The translations under genes were made by a program, and so were the position numbers. Below, piece by piece: positions 19,336 through 31,571 of a stretch of DNA of 64,000 nucleotides. Numbering within the stretch: position 1 is the stretch's first letter; every line of letters begins with the position of its first letter. The notes beneath the pieces were generated by a model. That model was not told the origin of the DNA and did not search any database. It saw nothing but the letters and a program-made list of their open reading frames with translations. The stretch comes from Hygrophila difformis (Eukaryota > Streptophyta > Magnoliopsida > Lamiales > Acanthaceae): positions 23,367,977 to 23,431,976 of the forward strand of contig JAOANR010000012.1 in NCBI GenBank assembly GCA_030278955.1, read 5' to 3'.

Positions 19336-21433
19336 TGATGGATGATTTTCACTACTCATATTTTACCACAAGCGGATGGTTGTCATCAAGTAATAAAAAC
19401 CGGTGAATACCGGGTCGAACCCAAGGGAATTCAGAATATTATTTCATTCTGGAAAAAGTTTAATTGTTCTTAAGTTCATTAATTATATTTAATATATTTA
19501 AAAAGATTTTGATTAATTCTAATGGTGATTTAATTAAAAATAGTGGCATTAAATTTAAAATAAAGCAAATTAAAATTATATTTAATAAGAATATAAATGG
19601 AAGTTGCTTGTAATACTTTAAATACTGCCATCTTTATATAAAATAGAAATTGCATATTGATTTAGCATTTTCCAATGTCCAAAAAGATCAATTTCTTAGA
19701 ATTAATTATTTTATAAAGATTAAAAATATTATAATCTGCTAATAATCAAATTATGCTTAAACAGATTTCATGGAAGTTGGTTAAATTATCTAACATTCTG
19801 CAATCATTATTCTAGGCTTAAATTTGAGTCTTTCCCAAGCTTACAAATTTTCCTATAGCAATTAAAAGGCACTTTTCATTTCCCAAATCATTGTGCACAT
19901 GCTAGAATCCATTTATAATGTAATTTATTCCCAATTCCGGTACTAAAATATTAATTCTACTTTTTATCTCCCGATTTAGCAAAGTAGAAATCACAGAATT
20001 GAAGTCTAACATTTAGTTATGCAGAACAGTGTAAATAATTTAACAAGTATGGTAAAATAATAGCAAATCATGGTAAACTGGATTTAATTAATAATATTAA
20101 ATTGCAGACAGATTAGAATTAATGCCAGATTACTAGAAATAGGAAATTAAATATGATCGATCAGTCAAGTTTTTAACAGATTTGATGATTAGAATAGCAG
20201 AATTGTAATAACTCAAAACATCGATCAATTTAATAGCATCTAACATATAATTCTAATACAGATTTTCATATCATTGCAGATTACTCCAATTTGATCGATC
20301 AAAACAGATTTCACCAAATTATGAAATTTCATTCCCATCATTCAAGCAGAATGGCGCTCAACTAGAGTAAAACATAATCTGATATTTTAATCATAATTCA
20401 AACAGATTAATCCAGATTACAGAATCAAACATCGACATATTATATTACTTCCATAAAAGATGAATTTGTTCTTCAAAGTGATTCTGAACTCCCGTTCTAG
20501 AACACTTCTAACACGAACATTACAGAAATCCGTCTACAAATTAAGAACATGATAGCAGATTACATTTAGAGGCAAACTCAATTCATTATAAAGCAAGAAA
20601 AAGAAAGGCAACACCTAGAATAAGAAGAACACGCCCAGAACAGCGTTCTTGATGCATTCCTCCGGCATGGATTTGTGTTTCCGGCCTTCTTCTCCCATTT
20701 GCAGATGATTTCAGAGTGTTTCTAATCGAAAATGTGTGTCTGGTTGTGAAGAATGAATAGAAAACGGTGTTTAAAACCGAGTTCGGGAAGTTAAGAAACT
20801 GCTCAACCGCGACTGTGGCGCAAAAAGTGGCGCTCGGAAGAGGTTTTCGGCGCCACCAAGGAGCTGCGGCGCATACGGAGATTTTCCGAATTTTTGGAAA
20901 TGGCGCAGAAGGGCACTTTTATGCGCCGCCAAGAAGGTGCGGTGCATTCTGACAATTTCCCAAATTTTACCCTGTGGCGCATAAAATGGCGCTTCGCAGC
21001 AGTTTTAGGCGCCACCAAGCTATTGTCGCGCATCCTGAAGCTTTTTCCATCCGAAATTTTCCCAAGTGTTGAAGTGGCGCATAAAATGCGCTGGAGAGCA
21101 TTTTTATGCGCCGCCATGCCTATGTGGCGCATTTTGAAGCCTTCCAGTGTTGAAAATTCCGAATTTTGCATCCTTTGACCTCCGAACATCTTCTTTCTTC
21201 CTTTTAATGCCTGAAACATCATTGCAATGTATTAGAATTGCCAAAGTCTTATTAAAAAGCATAAAACAAGGTAAATTGGGCTTGAATAAGCTCAATTTAA
21301 CCGGTCTTATTACTATTTACACATTACATGAAATATACACTAAAAAGCAGTAAAATAGGGTCTCATGCATGCAATTTAGGTTCATTTTATCATAATTTAA
21401 GCTTATTTAAATGTGGTTTCACAGGGTGCATCA
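19336..21433 (-). repeat. 5-prime LTR of the Athila element
   Basis: 2098 bp, TGATG...CATCA ends, paired with 3651-5761. One short deletion lies within its motif array relative to the other LTR. Confidence 0.95.
20815..21132 (-). repeat. GGCGC motif array, Athila 5-prime LTR
   Basis: Four units as in the 3-prime LTR, with one motif pair lost (after 20895) and one motif damaged (ATGCGC at 21085). These changes arose after insertion. Confidence 0.85.
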
Positions 21434-22080
21434 TTGGTGAAAATAAAAGATTGTTGGGTCAAATTTGTGATCTAAATGATGATGTTGACGACAAAGATGA
21501 TAAGATTGCTGATTTGAAGAAAGAAATCAAGAAGTTGACTAAGACTGTTGATTTGTTGAGTGGTGATAAGAAGAGATTGGAAGAAGAAAGAGACGCTCTA
21601 ATGTCTACTAATTCTGAGTTGTTGGTGAAAGTCAGTCACATCGATGCCATGATGAAGAACAAAGAAAAACTAGATGTGATGATCAACCAAGGAAAATCTA
21701 AAGCTGATATGTCTGGGATTGGCTATCAAGGGAATGAAACCTCATCTTCAAAGACAATATTTGTTAAAGGAGGCATGTTGAGTCAAGGGTCAGCCAAGAA
21801 TATTACCGATGACAGCGGTCTTGATACGGATGTTAGTACAACCAAGAAACAACGGAGCTGTGCATATTGCAAATTTTCTGGGCACACTGCGAATACTTGC
21901 AACAGGCTGGTGAAAGATATCCTGTGTGGTAAACCCGTTGTTTGGCCATCCGAGGAACTTCGGAAGCACATCAAGTTTCGAACTATGTGGATTCCTAAGA
22001 AAGTGCAATCTGTAGATTTATCACTCCAGGAGGACACATCCAGTGATCTTGATCCTGGAGGAACAACCAATGGTATTTAA
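21434..22080 (+). pseudogene. gag: Copia gag, C-terminal part, after the nested Athila
   Basis: The frame resumes directly at the TTGGT duplication and continues to TAA at 22080. It encodes a Lys/Glu/Asp-rich coiled coil (KDDKIADLKKEIKKLTKTVD), a Ser/Thr-rich linker and a second knuckle CAYCKFSGHTANTC at 21859-21900, then about 60 residues to the stop. No protease motif follows, which defines the element as gag-only. Open-frame calls starting upstream at 21328 include Athila LTR sequence and are artificial. Confidence 0.88.
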
Positions 22081-22552
22081 TTATACCAAAAAGGGTGAGA
22101 AGTTGGATATGTGGGCATGGTTTTCATGATTATTTGTTTTGCCCAATCCAACTTGGTTCGTGGTCTACATTGAATTCATATTTCACCTGAATGATTATTG
22201 GGGGAGTTGATTAAGGGGAGTCAAATGGCGATCTCTTATCTCTGCACATTGTCATACTGAGGTTGTGACAGGGTTGTTGGAACAATGCGTGAATGAGGAA
22301 TTAGTTCAAAAAGGGAATGGGAGCTCGTGATGTTGCAGTGTTGCTAGAACAACAAATGGATTGCTGACTGGTGTAAACTTTATTCTGATGATTGTTGAAC
22401 TGGCCTATTTTTGGTACTTTTGATGCAGATTTGATTTGTGAAGCTGCTCACCCAAAAAGGGTGAGAATTTGGGTCGTGGGATGCTGAATGAACAATTTTT
22501 GTTGATAATCGTTGTTCTTACATCTTCTGATTGTTTTGGCCGATCATCTCCA
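22081..22552 (+). other. 3-prime untranslated region of the Copia element
   Basis: Non-coding sequence with repeated 'aaaaagggtgagaa' purine patches (22088 and 22454). These look like decayed extra polypurine tracts. Confidence 0.6.
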
Positions 22553-22565
22553 CAAAGGGGGAGAT
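22553..22565 (+). promoter_or_regulatory. Polypurine tract of the Copia element
   Basis: AAAGGGGGAGAT immediately precedes the 3-prime LTR, typical of Copia. Confidence 0.9.
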
Positions 22566-23578
22566 TGTTAGGTATTTGAGTTATGTTGTGAAGATGATTG
22601 TTGTTTGAAGGATGTGAGAACAACCGAAGAACAACCAACTGAGTGCAGCAGAAAAGACAAAAATACAGATGAGCTGTAATGACCTAAGCCTCAGCCCAAA
22701 ATCCGCCCAATGGGCCTAGGGATTCGAGCATATTCATATAAATAGGGTTATCCCTCATTTCTTGGAGGAGAAGACAGCAAAATAGAGAGAGAATTTTGAG
22801 AGAAAAACTTTTGGAGAGTTGAGGGCTGCCATGGATATTCATGCTTGAAGGTTGAAGAAATTTGTGGAGTTTTTCCATCAAAATGAAGCCGCCGATTTGA
22901 GTGCATCTTTTGTTCATTTTGACTGGAGTGTTTTGATTTTATTGCTCTCATATTTCATTGTTTGATTATCATACATTTGAGAGAAAGAGCTGCTGCAAAT
23001 GGAGGCATAAATGGAGGAGAAAAGCTGCTGAGTTCATCTATCAAAATGGCTTGCTGATTGGGGTAATTTCTATATCATTTTTATAGGGTTCTTGAGTCAT
23101 TTAAACTTACATTTTCATACTTTGCTGAGTAATATCTTGAGTGAAAATGTTTGTGAGCTGAATCTGGTGTTTAGATTGTCTGAGCATATTATTTAGTAGC
23201 TGCTCCAAGGGTAGACAGCTCGCTGCACTGAGCATTAGGATTGGGTTGTCCAGCGGATGTTGGAACAGCGGGGTCCAACAGTCTGTTCAGTCAAGAAGGG
23301 TGAGTTCTTGGGTGTTGCTGAGTCCTAGTGTGGTAAGGTGTTTGGAGTTGTAAACAGAGGGTATCTGTGAGCCTTTTGGAGTTAGTGAAATGCCTGGATT
23401 GGGATCCCCCGGATGTAGATCGGTTTGATCGAACCGGGTCAACAAATGCTCTGTTTTCCTCTGTTTCTGCATTTGTTTTCTGCTTTGTGATATATTTGTG
23501 ATTGTTGATTGGTTGTCTGGATAACACGTCAACAACGTATTCATATATTTTTCCTATCCTATCTACCGGGACCTGTCA
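22566..23578 (+). repeat. 3-prime LTR of the Copia element
   Basis: 1013 bp, the partner of 1342-2367, with TATAAATA at 22737-22744. It is followed by the GGGTT duplication. Confidence 0.95.
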
Positions 23579-24144
23579 GGGTTTGAAAGTAAAATAAGAA
23601 AATAAAACTGTATTCAAACAGAGACTGACTGAGTGGCTACTTCATTTCCCGGTGAGAGGACCGTTCGCCTGACCTCGTCAGTCACTATCCAAACCATGCA
23701 AAATAACAAATAGTAATTAATACACAGACTACGGGCTACTTCATTTCCCGGTGAGGGGACCGTTCGCCAACATTATTCTATGATATTTTTCACTATTTAT
23801 TTCACACAACACATGTAAAGACAAAATAAATTAAAGAAAATATTTTTATGTCATCTTGTATGAGAGACATTGGTTTCTCATTCAAGGTTATGGAATTAAA
23901 TCCATAATTACTCTTTACGGTCTAAATAATCACTCATTCCATAATTAGTTAATTACAGTACGGATTATATACTTAGATCATTAGAGTTTAATTTTTGTAG
24001 AAAAATCTTTTAATAGAATATTGGACAAAGTTCTTTATATCAAGTTAATCATGGGTTGAGATCATTGGATTTCAACCTCAAAATATTAATATAAAGGTTC
24101 AATTAATTGAACGGAGAAATGGAGAATTGGGCAAAAACGCCAAT

Positions 24145-24468
24145 TACGACGCTAGACAGATATTACGACGCTATCTATCCTAGGATAGCATCGTGGGTGT
24201 AGCGTCGTAATGTTGAATTTTTAGAAGCATGATAAAATTGGGAGATACGACGCTATACACTAAATTACGACGCTATCTGGGTGTAGCGTCGTAGGTGGGT
24301 TTTTTATGATAAGTAATTTGGGGTACTATGACCTTAGACAAATATTACGACGCTATCCTAGGATAGCGTCGTAGGACAAATTTTTCTTAGGTCCGAAGCA
24401 ACTACGGCGTCAAACCTTCCCCTACGTCGCTAACCTAGGTTAGCGTCGTAAAGCGGTTAGCGTCGTAG
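24145..24468 (-). repeat. TACGACGCTA array 1 of element A LTR (4 units)
   Basis: Four units each follow the pattern forward, forward, inverted, inverted: TACGACGCTA, TACGACGCTATCC, GGATAGCGTCGTA, TAGCGTCGTA. The third unit has a perfect 28-bp palindrome at 24346-24373. The block lies about 650-980 bp sense-downstream of the TATA box, within the transcribed part of the LTR. Confidence 0.85.
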
Positions 24469-25120
24469 CTACCCCAGAACATAAGTGTTGTTCGGGTGAT
24501 GCAATCTATGCAATTGCAAACCCTATTTTCAAGATTCATGGCTCAAGAATGCAAAGTATGGCAAAATAGAAATGTAAAACAAGGTGCAATGTATAAAGTA
24601 AGAAAAATTAAAAGCCAACACTAAGCATAATGAACCACAAAACCCGAATGAGGGTTTCCAACCATAATATCATGCACAAGAACCTAAAATGAAGGAAAAT
24701 AACATAAACCCACATGCAAATAGAAAATAAAATGACCAAATAGTCATTACACCAAAAATAAAGCATAAAATCCATGGACCCATGTCCATTTCATGTTTTG
24801 GGACTCTTTTTGTGATTAACTTCTCATTTATATGAAAATGGTTTGGTGATACTCATGATTTGGGTATTTCAAACCCTAATAAAAGTTTACAAAGCTGTTA
24901 AATAATCAAAACAGTGGCTATCTAGGTCTAAAACACTAAACACTTGCTAACCTAAGCTAAACAATAACTGAAAACTAAGAACAATGCAAGAAAAAATAAA
25001 TAATACAAAAAAATAAACCCTAACTATACTAACTACCTACACACCTCTCAAGAACTCCAAGTTGTCTCCAAGTTTGTATGTTGTCAAGTGTCAAGTGTCT
25101 GATCCTAGGAGTCAACTTTT

Positions 25121-25130
25121 CCTTATATAG
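25121..25130 (-). promoter_or_regulatory. TATA box of element A LTR
   Basis: The sense strand reads CTATATAAGG, about 60 bp downstream of array 2. The same decamer is conserved in both B LTRs (38839-38848 and 51477-51486). Confidence 0.7.
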
Positions 25131-25188
25131 ATGGGAAACCCTAGGCCCATGGGCCCCCAAGCCTTGAAATTTGAATTCTGAAGCTTGG

Positions 25189-25442
25189 TACGACACTAAA
25201 CATTACTACGACGCTGAACATGTCTTGCATCGTAGTCTTCCATCTCGATGGCACTTCCTGTCTCTAGATGAACAGCCTACGACGTTATCCTCCACTACGT
25301 CGCTATACTTAAGTACGACGCTATCCTTGCTCAGCGTCGTACCCCTCTTCCTTCAAAGTTCTTCCTTGGTTTCTGCCTACGACGCTATACTCGGCTACGA
25401 CGCTGGACATGCTTAGCGTCGTAGTGGAGTTCTAGCGTCGTA
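25189..25442 (-). repeat. TACGACGCTA array 2 of element A LTR
   Basis: Three degenerate units of the motif and its inverse lie just upstream of the TATA box in sense orientation, the position of a promoter-proximal enhancer. Confidence 0.8.
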
Positions 25443-25723
25443 ATTTCCTGAAAAATGTTAAATTTTTGTGGGTCTTCATTTCTTCCCCATCTTTTCATTT
25501 CGGTTTTATTTTCTTTTTCTAATGTTTTTGGATTTTTCTAACATAAATGTGTAATAAAATTACATTTTTATGCATTTTTCATACCAACTTATTATTTTTA
25601 CAATTATGCATAAATCAGTCCAATTCAACTGCTTTCTTATTTATTATAAGACCAGAATACGATCAAATGCCCGTTTCGGACACGGAAATGGATTGAAATA
25701 ATGGACATTTCTGGCCATTATCA

Positions 25724-27496
25724 ACATCCTCACATTTAATACTGATCGTCCCCGAGCAGTCGGAGTCAATGTTCCTTGGAACACGGACTCTGCATACTCA
25801 ATTCATTTTCGTGGCTTCATAAATTACATTCTTTATGGATTGGAATAAGACAATAAAAAACTACAAAGATTAAATCCCCTTGATTGCAGTGTTTAATGAA
25901 ATGATACTTGCTCACTAAATCGGGCCTACAAATCAAACATTATTGTCAACCCTTCATGAACATCATGTTTGAAAAATGCAAAGATTAAAAATTAGAATTG
26001 AGGCATGACATGAGCAGATTCAATGAAACAGAGCCTCACATATAAGAGAATCGGAAAATTCACTCACTCTCAATGGGGTTTAATCATGAACGCTCAAAAT
26101 TAAATTTAATTAAATTATCCCATATGCTTGCAATTAGACCAACTCGCCACCGGCTCATGTCCTCAGATCGAGATCCCGAGGTCTTATTCAAGGTTATAAT
26201 GGGGCATACGGTTGTAGCATTTGGTAGGAAAGGGAATTTATTGGGCTAAGAAGTGGCAAGAGATTATTCTATCATAACTTGGCATTTTTATTTAGAATTT
26301 ATGATCATCAATTATTTCTTTCTTTTTCTATTGCTTTTCTTTTTCTATTGCATGACATTAAACTATGTCTAATTGCTTTGTCATCTGCAGTTTTATTCTT
26401 GTTGAAATGAACTCAACATATTTCTTTTTCTTTTTTTTTCTCTTTTTCTTTCTTTCTCTCTCTTTTTTGAATCGGTTTAAAACATACCGACTAGCATACT
26501 TTGGTTGATCATAAATTTAATGCCTTGATAAAATTCATCATTGTCCACTTGGGTTGAATATTTTGGTCTTTTTATAAGGCTAAGGAAAATATAGTGGGTT
26601 TCAAGAAAAAATAGGCTTAAAGGCTCAAAATGGTTAATCCTAAAGGGAAAATATTTTTGGGTTTGGATTTCAAACGAAAGCCAAAAATTGGGTTTTTCTA
26701 AGTGCCTCGATCATGCGCTCGATTTTGGAAATATGGCATGGTCTTGAATCGGGCCCAATTGCAAGTTCTGGTTTCCTTTAATCAAATTGATTCACACATC
26801 AAAGAAATTAAATGAGTAAAAGGGACTCATGGCTCAAATCTCACAAGGTTGGATTGATTCATGTCATACAATATTCTCAAATTTAATCAGAGCTTAATTC
26901 TAACAATTTATTCAATCAATAATTTTCAGCATGGAGATTTATTACCCAAAAAGATGATTGCATCATTAAATCGTTATAGCTCAAAACCTTAGAAATTTAC
27001 TTCATGCATGTTTTCAACTATATTATCCCAATTTAAAAGTTTGAAAATTTTAATCACAAGCCTAAATTCAACATGTGAATTTAGAGCAGGTTTATGCATA
27101 CTTTTTGCTGGTTAATTAATTTAAAGCGGTAAAAGAGGCACTGTCAACATACAAAGTATGTCAACAGCATGTTTTTGGCCTGACAGTCACTTATTCATCT
27201 TGGACTGTCAGGCATCTTTTCAGAAATAAAATTGTTTGTGGATCTCAAAAACGGAGTTCCATTTGTGGAAAGCGATAAATTACATCATTTACATGTGATT
27301 TCTAGGACAGTCAGAATGAACAATCACTAAAGAATAGAAATCACAAATAAGGTGTATACAATTAAGCTCGAATAGATCTGACAGTTAAGACTCAATCTTT
27401 CTTTTCTTTTGGCCGGCTTGATGGTCCCGCATCGTCCGTCGGAGGTGGACGTGGCTTCGGAAGCTGTCCGATTAAAGCTTGCAACAGGAGTTGCTA
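25724..27496 (-). other. Polypurine tract and 3-prime untranslated region of element A
   Basis: The sense AAATGTGAGGATGT at the LTR edge is the polypurine tract. The rest is AT-rich, with a purine-rich sense stretch (poly-pyrimidine on + at 26418-26470), and is collinear with 39462-41090 of element B. No ORF is supported. Confidence 0.7.
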
Positions 27497-30400
27497 CTAG
27501 GCCAAGGTGGACTCCATCATCTTTCTCTGCCTCTCTTCAGATTCAATCCTTTCCCTGTGCATCTTTTCTTCCCTCTCCAGCAGCATCCTTTTAAATTCAT
27601 CGTCTCTTCTTCTCTGCTCTTCTCTTTCCTCTGCTCTAATTCTCCTTTCTTCCTCTTTCCCAAGAATCAGTGTATCTGCCAACGTCTTCATGTTGTCAGA
27701 GATGGTTTTGCTCATATGACTTACAATTTCGACCACATGGGAGTCAACAGGATTCTGGGAGACATTTTGGCTTGTAGGAGGATTTTGTGAGGGTTGAGCG
27801 TGCTACGGTGGGATTTGAACTGGAGGAATCTGACTCGGACTTGGTGCCACCGGCTCCTGTTGAGGGATATTCACTTGTGCTGAAGGTCCCGCCTCAGTAC
27901 GGGCCCTTCTTCTTCTTTTAGGAGCCGGGGGAGGCATTGGATCTCTTCTTTGGACTGATGGTGCTTCTGCATTGGATATGAAAGATGATTGCACGTTTGA
28001 GTCATCCGGGAACGAAGGAAGTGTGTATGTGATTCTCTCTTGAGTTCGCATGGATGGGACCCGGATTGGAGGGTTCAGAATGACCAAGGCATCAATATCA
28101 AATTCTCCCATGTCTACCCCTTGATCTGTGCAAATTCTTCTAATAAGGTTCGGGTAGCAAAGGGCATGCTTCTTTTCGATCCTTGTGGTCATTACTTCAA
28201 AGATGTGCTCTCCAACATTCAAACTTAGCCCATGCCACAGCTTGGCAAATACCATCAGTATACTGCCAGAAGTGGTTTGGGGATACGAGCTGGGCTTAAT
28301 TCTGGCCATGAAGAATTCAAATGTAGGCATGAACTCCACCCTTAGCTTGGCAGTGTTGAATGTACCCACCATTCCTGGCATTCTGGTCAAGGAGTCGGCG
28401 ATGGCTTGATATGTTGCTTTCATTTTTCTCTTGCCACACCTGTTCAATATTTCCTCCCCCGGAATTTCACTTCGGTGACTGGGAGTTTGGAGGAATCTGT
28501 TTAGATAATCCGGGGATATATCCATCGTCTTTCCTCTGACCCAAGTTGTTCTTCTTGCAATGTCAATGTTGCAATAAAACTCCCGGGTCAACTCCATGTA
28601 GCCGGGGTCTCCCGTGGTGTAGCAAAAAATGTTCCCATCCATGTTGTGTCCTCTAAAAATCAACTGTGGGGTGCATCAGTAAGTCAGGTGCAAACCCCTT
28701 GTCGGGTATGATAGTTTCCAACAGCTTCTCATATGCCTCGACTGCTGATGCCTTCCCGTTGAATTTTCGAATCACATCCGCCTCCTTCAGCACCATCTTG
28801 CTATTTTCCCTTTTCTGAATTCCTATTCTGGACCTCACTTCTGTCTCTTCCCAATATCTTGCTGGCTTAATGGATCCAACTGACTCTTGAGCCTCGTCCT
28901 CATCTTCGCTAGTGTGCCAGTCAGTTGGCTCATCTTGCTCTTCTTGGATGGGTTCATTGATGGGCTCCTGTCCGCTTGGATCTCCTCCTCCTTGAGCTGC
29001 TGCGTTCAAGGGTTCCTCCTCAGCCTGTTTAGTAACATTTTTCATTGTATTGCACTTAGTTTTTACAGGTATTGGAAAAGTAATTACAGGAAAATAAGGA
29101 TCATTAACACTTGTTGATACCTCCTCCTCCTCCTCCCTTGCAGCTCGTCCAACAGGACGTTGGAAAATCGGTGCCAGTTGATTAAGAAACTCATGTTCTT
29201 CCCGTATGATTTCCTCTTTTTCTTCCTCTCTCGCCTTTTTCATTCTTTCAGTCTGATCTTGCGGTTCATCGGCTTTTGCTTGTGGCTTATTGCCTTTTTC
29301 TTTCAACAGTGCAGATAGTGTGATCGGATCTGCAGAGGGTTCAGTAGCTTCAACCTCATCATTCTCCCCAATCATAATTTTTCTTCTCTTTTGCTTAGTC
29401 CCAGATGGACCTTCTGGGGCAATGACTGCTTCAATTCTTGCTGTTCCCACAAGTGGGTCAACAATCCGGCTTACCTCTGTCTGATATCTAATCTGGTCTG
29501 CCCCCTGTCCTTCGTCAATTCTCGTCTCTATTTGCTCATTCAGCCTCTTCCTTATATCTACTTGAATGGTTTCAGCATCGTGTGCGGTGGGGCCAGTCCA
29601 TGCAGTGGGCTCCTTTTTGATTTTAAGCCCTTGCCCTTGCACTTCTCCTGTTATCATTAAATCTTCATCATCTCCTTTCTCTTTCTCCGCTTCTTCCGAC
29701 TTTCTAGCTTCCAGTTCAGCTTGAAGCTTTTCAGCAATTTCTCTATCATGGGCTTCTTTCTTTTTCCTTTCCTCCTCAGCTCTCGTTCTTTCAATGTTCT
29801 TTATCATTTCAGCATCCTGACAAGCCTTTTTCTCCCTTTCAATTCTTGCCCTTGTCTGAGCTTCATTGGCAGGTCTTTCAGAAGTTTGCTGTTCATGCGC
29901 ACCTGCTCTTACATTCTCCTCCTCTTGCATTTTTCTGGCCAATTCGGCATCAAAAGCAATTTGATCTTTTCTTTTTGGAGGCGGTGGTGGCATCACCCCT
30001 TTGCCTTTTCCTGCAGGATTTGCTGGTTCAAGTATTTTCTTAGCGTGTGATTCGGGCTCTTTACTGACAACTTTGGGTTCCGGAACCTGTCCACTTTTCT
30101 TTTTTTCTAATTGTTTTACCAACCTCCTTTTAGTTTTCTCTTGACGTTTGGGCTGGCTTTCAGTTTCCACAGCGGTGGGGGTTTGCTCTTTAGCTGGCAG
30201 AGCCGAGGCTTGCACAGTCGGTTGGGTGGGCTGTGGGTTAGCTTCGGTGAAAACCCGAGGAGGGGAGGCAGCGCTGGTGTACCGATTGATCAAAACGTCT
30301 GTCTCATCTTCGCTGCCTTCCCTACCTTCATTGTCTTCCTCATACAAGTTTATTCCCAAGTTCTTCTCTGCGTCCTTCAAAAATTTGCTCACGAAAATGG

Positions 30401-30641
30401 GACTGGAAATGCGTAAGAGTCATTTCTCCCACTTTTTCTTGATGTATCGGCAGAATTCAGCCCTAACTTCCCTTTTGTAGAAAAGGACTTTGTTGCAGTT
30501 TATGGAACTGCAATAATTTAGCCCATACGCATCCATTTCCATCAAAAAGTGCACAAACTCCAGCCGATTTTCTTCAATCATTGACCCAACAATAACCTTT
30601 GCCTCCGGCTGTACAAATGACATATCACGGGTGAATTCAAC
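27497..30641 (-). pseudogene. Accessory gene of element A, distal part
   Basis: Sense frames 30641-30420, 30392-28653, 28663-27803 and 27736-27497 together give the middle and C-terminal parts of the large accessory protein. In order: MEMDAYGLNYC region, a long Lys/Glu/Pro-rich disordered and coiled stretch (EEERKKKEAHDREIAEKLQ), then the plant transposon-like domain (YMELTREFYCNIDIARRTTW; CYPNLIRRICTDQGVDMGEFD), and a charged C-terminal coiled coil. Breaks are a frameshift near 30400, an in-frame TAG near 28653 where B has a Trp codon, and further shifts near 27800. It is cut at 30641 by LTR-D. No membrane segments. Confidence 0.85.
30637..30641. repeat. Target-site duplication of the LTR-D insertion (TCAAC; partner TCCAC 33715-33719)
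   Basis: The two 5-mers differ by one base. Removing the insertion plus one copy restores equal length with element B (44110-44150) across the site. Confidence 0.8.
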
Positions 30642-31053
30642 TGTAACACCCCGGTTTTCGATCACCCAGGTCGGGATGTCACCGCCACACCTCTCTAGCA
30701 AGACACGGTTTCTCCGAGCTCACTAAAGAGATGCAAGGCTATGGTTTTTCAGAATTTAAAACATTCAAACAACCCATTCATATATAATTTAAAAATAATA
30801 TATCAAAGTTGCAGCGGAATGTAATATTTACATATATAGATAGCAGCGGAATTTAAAAATAGGGCCAACATGGCCTAATCACGGGTTAAACAGGCCCGTT
30901 CATGCAAGATCTAGTCTAAAACAAAATATAAGAATAAAGTGTTCCCCAAAATTCCCATGAATGCATATGATGATGCATATTCTTCGGTTCTGAAAGAAAC
31001 AGGGGAAAAATATGGTTTGGTCAGCAAAGATTTGCTGAGTAAGTTAACACATA

Positions 31054-31313
31054 CTTCCTCCGTCTCACTATTTTTGTTACGGACCCACCCAGCACGTATG
31101 CCGATACACATTTTTAACTGTTAATAACTTAAATTGTGTACAATGAAAAGTTATAAAAAGTTAATTGTCTAAAACTACAAGATTAGACGAATCTAACAAG
31201 ATCTCAATTGACTATGTTTTTTCTTACATAGCTATGATAAAAATTCGAATCAAAGTTAAACAGTGAATAGTGCCAAAAAACCATCCGTAGCAAATTTACC
31301 GAGACGGAGGTAG
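31054..31313. mobile_element. Stowaway-type MITE (260 bp)
   Basis: Terminal inverted repeats are CTTCCTCCGTCTC and CTACCTCCGTCTC, flanked by a TA duplication (31052-31053 and 31314-31315). Size and termini are typical of Stowaway (Tc1/mariner) MITEs. The sister LTR-D at 1-958 has an exact empty site with a single TA at 538-539. No transposase is encoded. Confidence 0.93.
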
Positions 31314-31571
31314 TACATGATTATGGGGTTTCAAAGCCATTAATTAGATTTAAAGAAAACATGTGCATAACACCCCATAATTTAATTCATTTATCTAATA
31401 ACAATTTATTTGCATAATTTAAAAGACAAGGATTTCCACAAGATCATAATTCATCAACATGATAAAATAATCGCAAGACATAATTTAAAGGCATAATTTA
31501 AAGAAGGAAAATATTCAAGTATTTCAGGATTTCATTCTTCCACTTTTGTTCAATATGATCTAGTATAATTT

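Larger units (their letters stand above)
3651..21433 (-). mobile_element. Complete 17.8-kb Athila-type Ty3/gypsy retrotransposon with two accessory ORFs
   Basis: Read on the minus strand: 5-prime LTR (21433-19336), tRNA-Asp primer site, one open gag-pol frame (19205-13587), a motif array, accessory ORF2 (11579-9682), a second array, accessory ORF3 (8618-7149), polypurine tract and 3-prime LTR (5761-3651). The LTRs have TGATG...CATCA ends, the target-site duplication is perfect, and the LTRs differ by roughly 15 substitutions and two small indels over 2.1 kb by eye, so insertion is recent. Protease, RT and integrase sequences and the tRNA-Asp primer site place it in the Athila lineage. As I recall, most Athila elements are shorter. 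The extra length is the duplicated accessory module. Confidence 0.95.
1342..23578 (+). mobile_element. Gag-only Copia-type element (TR-GAG class), host of the nested Athila
   Basis: This is a complete element with LTRs of 1026 and 1013 bp (TGTTAGG...CTGTCA), an initiator tRNA-Met primer site, a polypurine tract and a perfect 5-bp target-site duplication. Without the nested 17.8-kb Athila (and its extra TTGGT) it is about 4.45 kb. The only coding region is gag (2417-3650 continued at 21434-22080). No protease, integrase, reverse transcriptase or RNase H is present, and only 485 bp separate the gag stop from the 3-prime LTR. This fits non-autonomous terminal-repeat retrotransposons with a GAG domain. 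The LTRs differ at about 13 positions plus one 13-bp indel by eye. Confidence 0.92.
23579..25723 (-). mobile_element. Element A LTR, second piece
   Basis: It continues the LTR interrupted at 1341 and ends CCATTATCA at 25723 (sense start TGATAATGG), followed by the polypurine tract. It contains two direct copies of 'cttcatttcccggtgag' (about 23640 and 23735), two TACGACGCTA arrays and a TATA box. It is collinear with B LTR 37277-39461, but the 23600-23770 part resembles element C's LTR more closely. Confidence 0.88.

Noticed and set aside
24145..24468. CRISPR-like look of repeated palindromes with spacers
   Set aside because: Repeat and spacer lengths are irregular, motif orientation alternates, and the context is a plant LTR.
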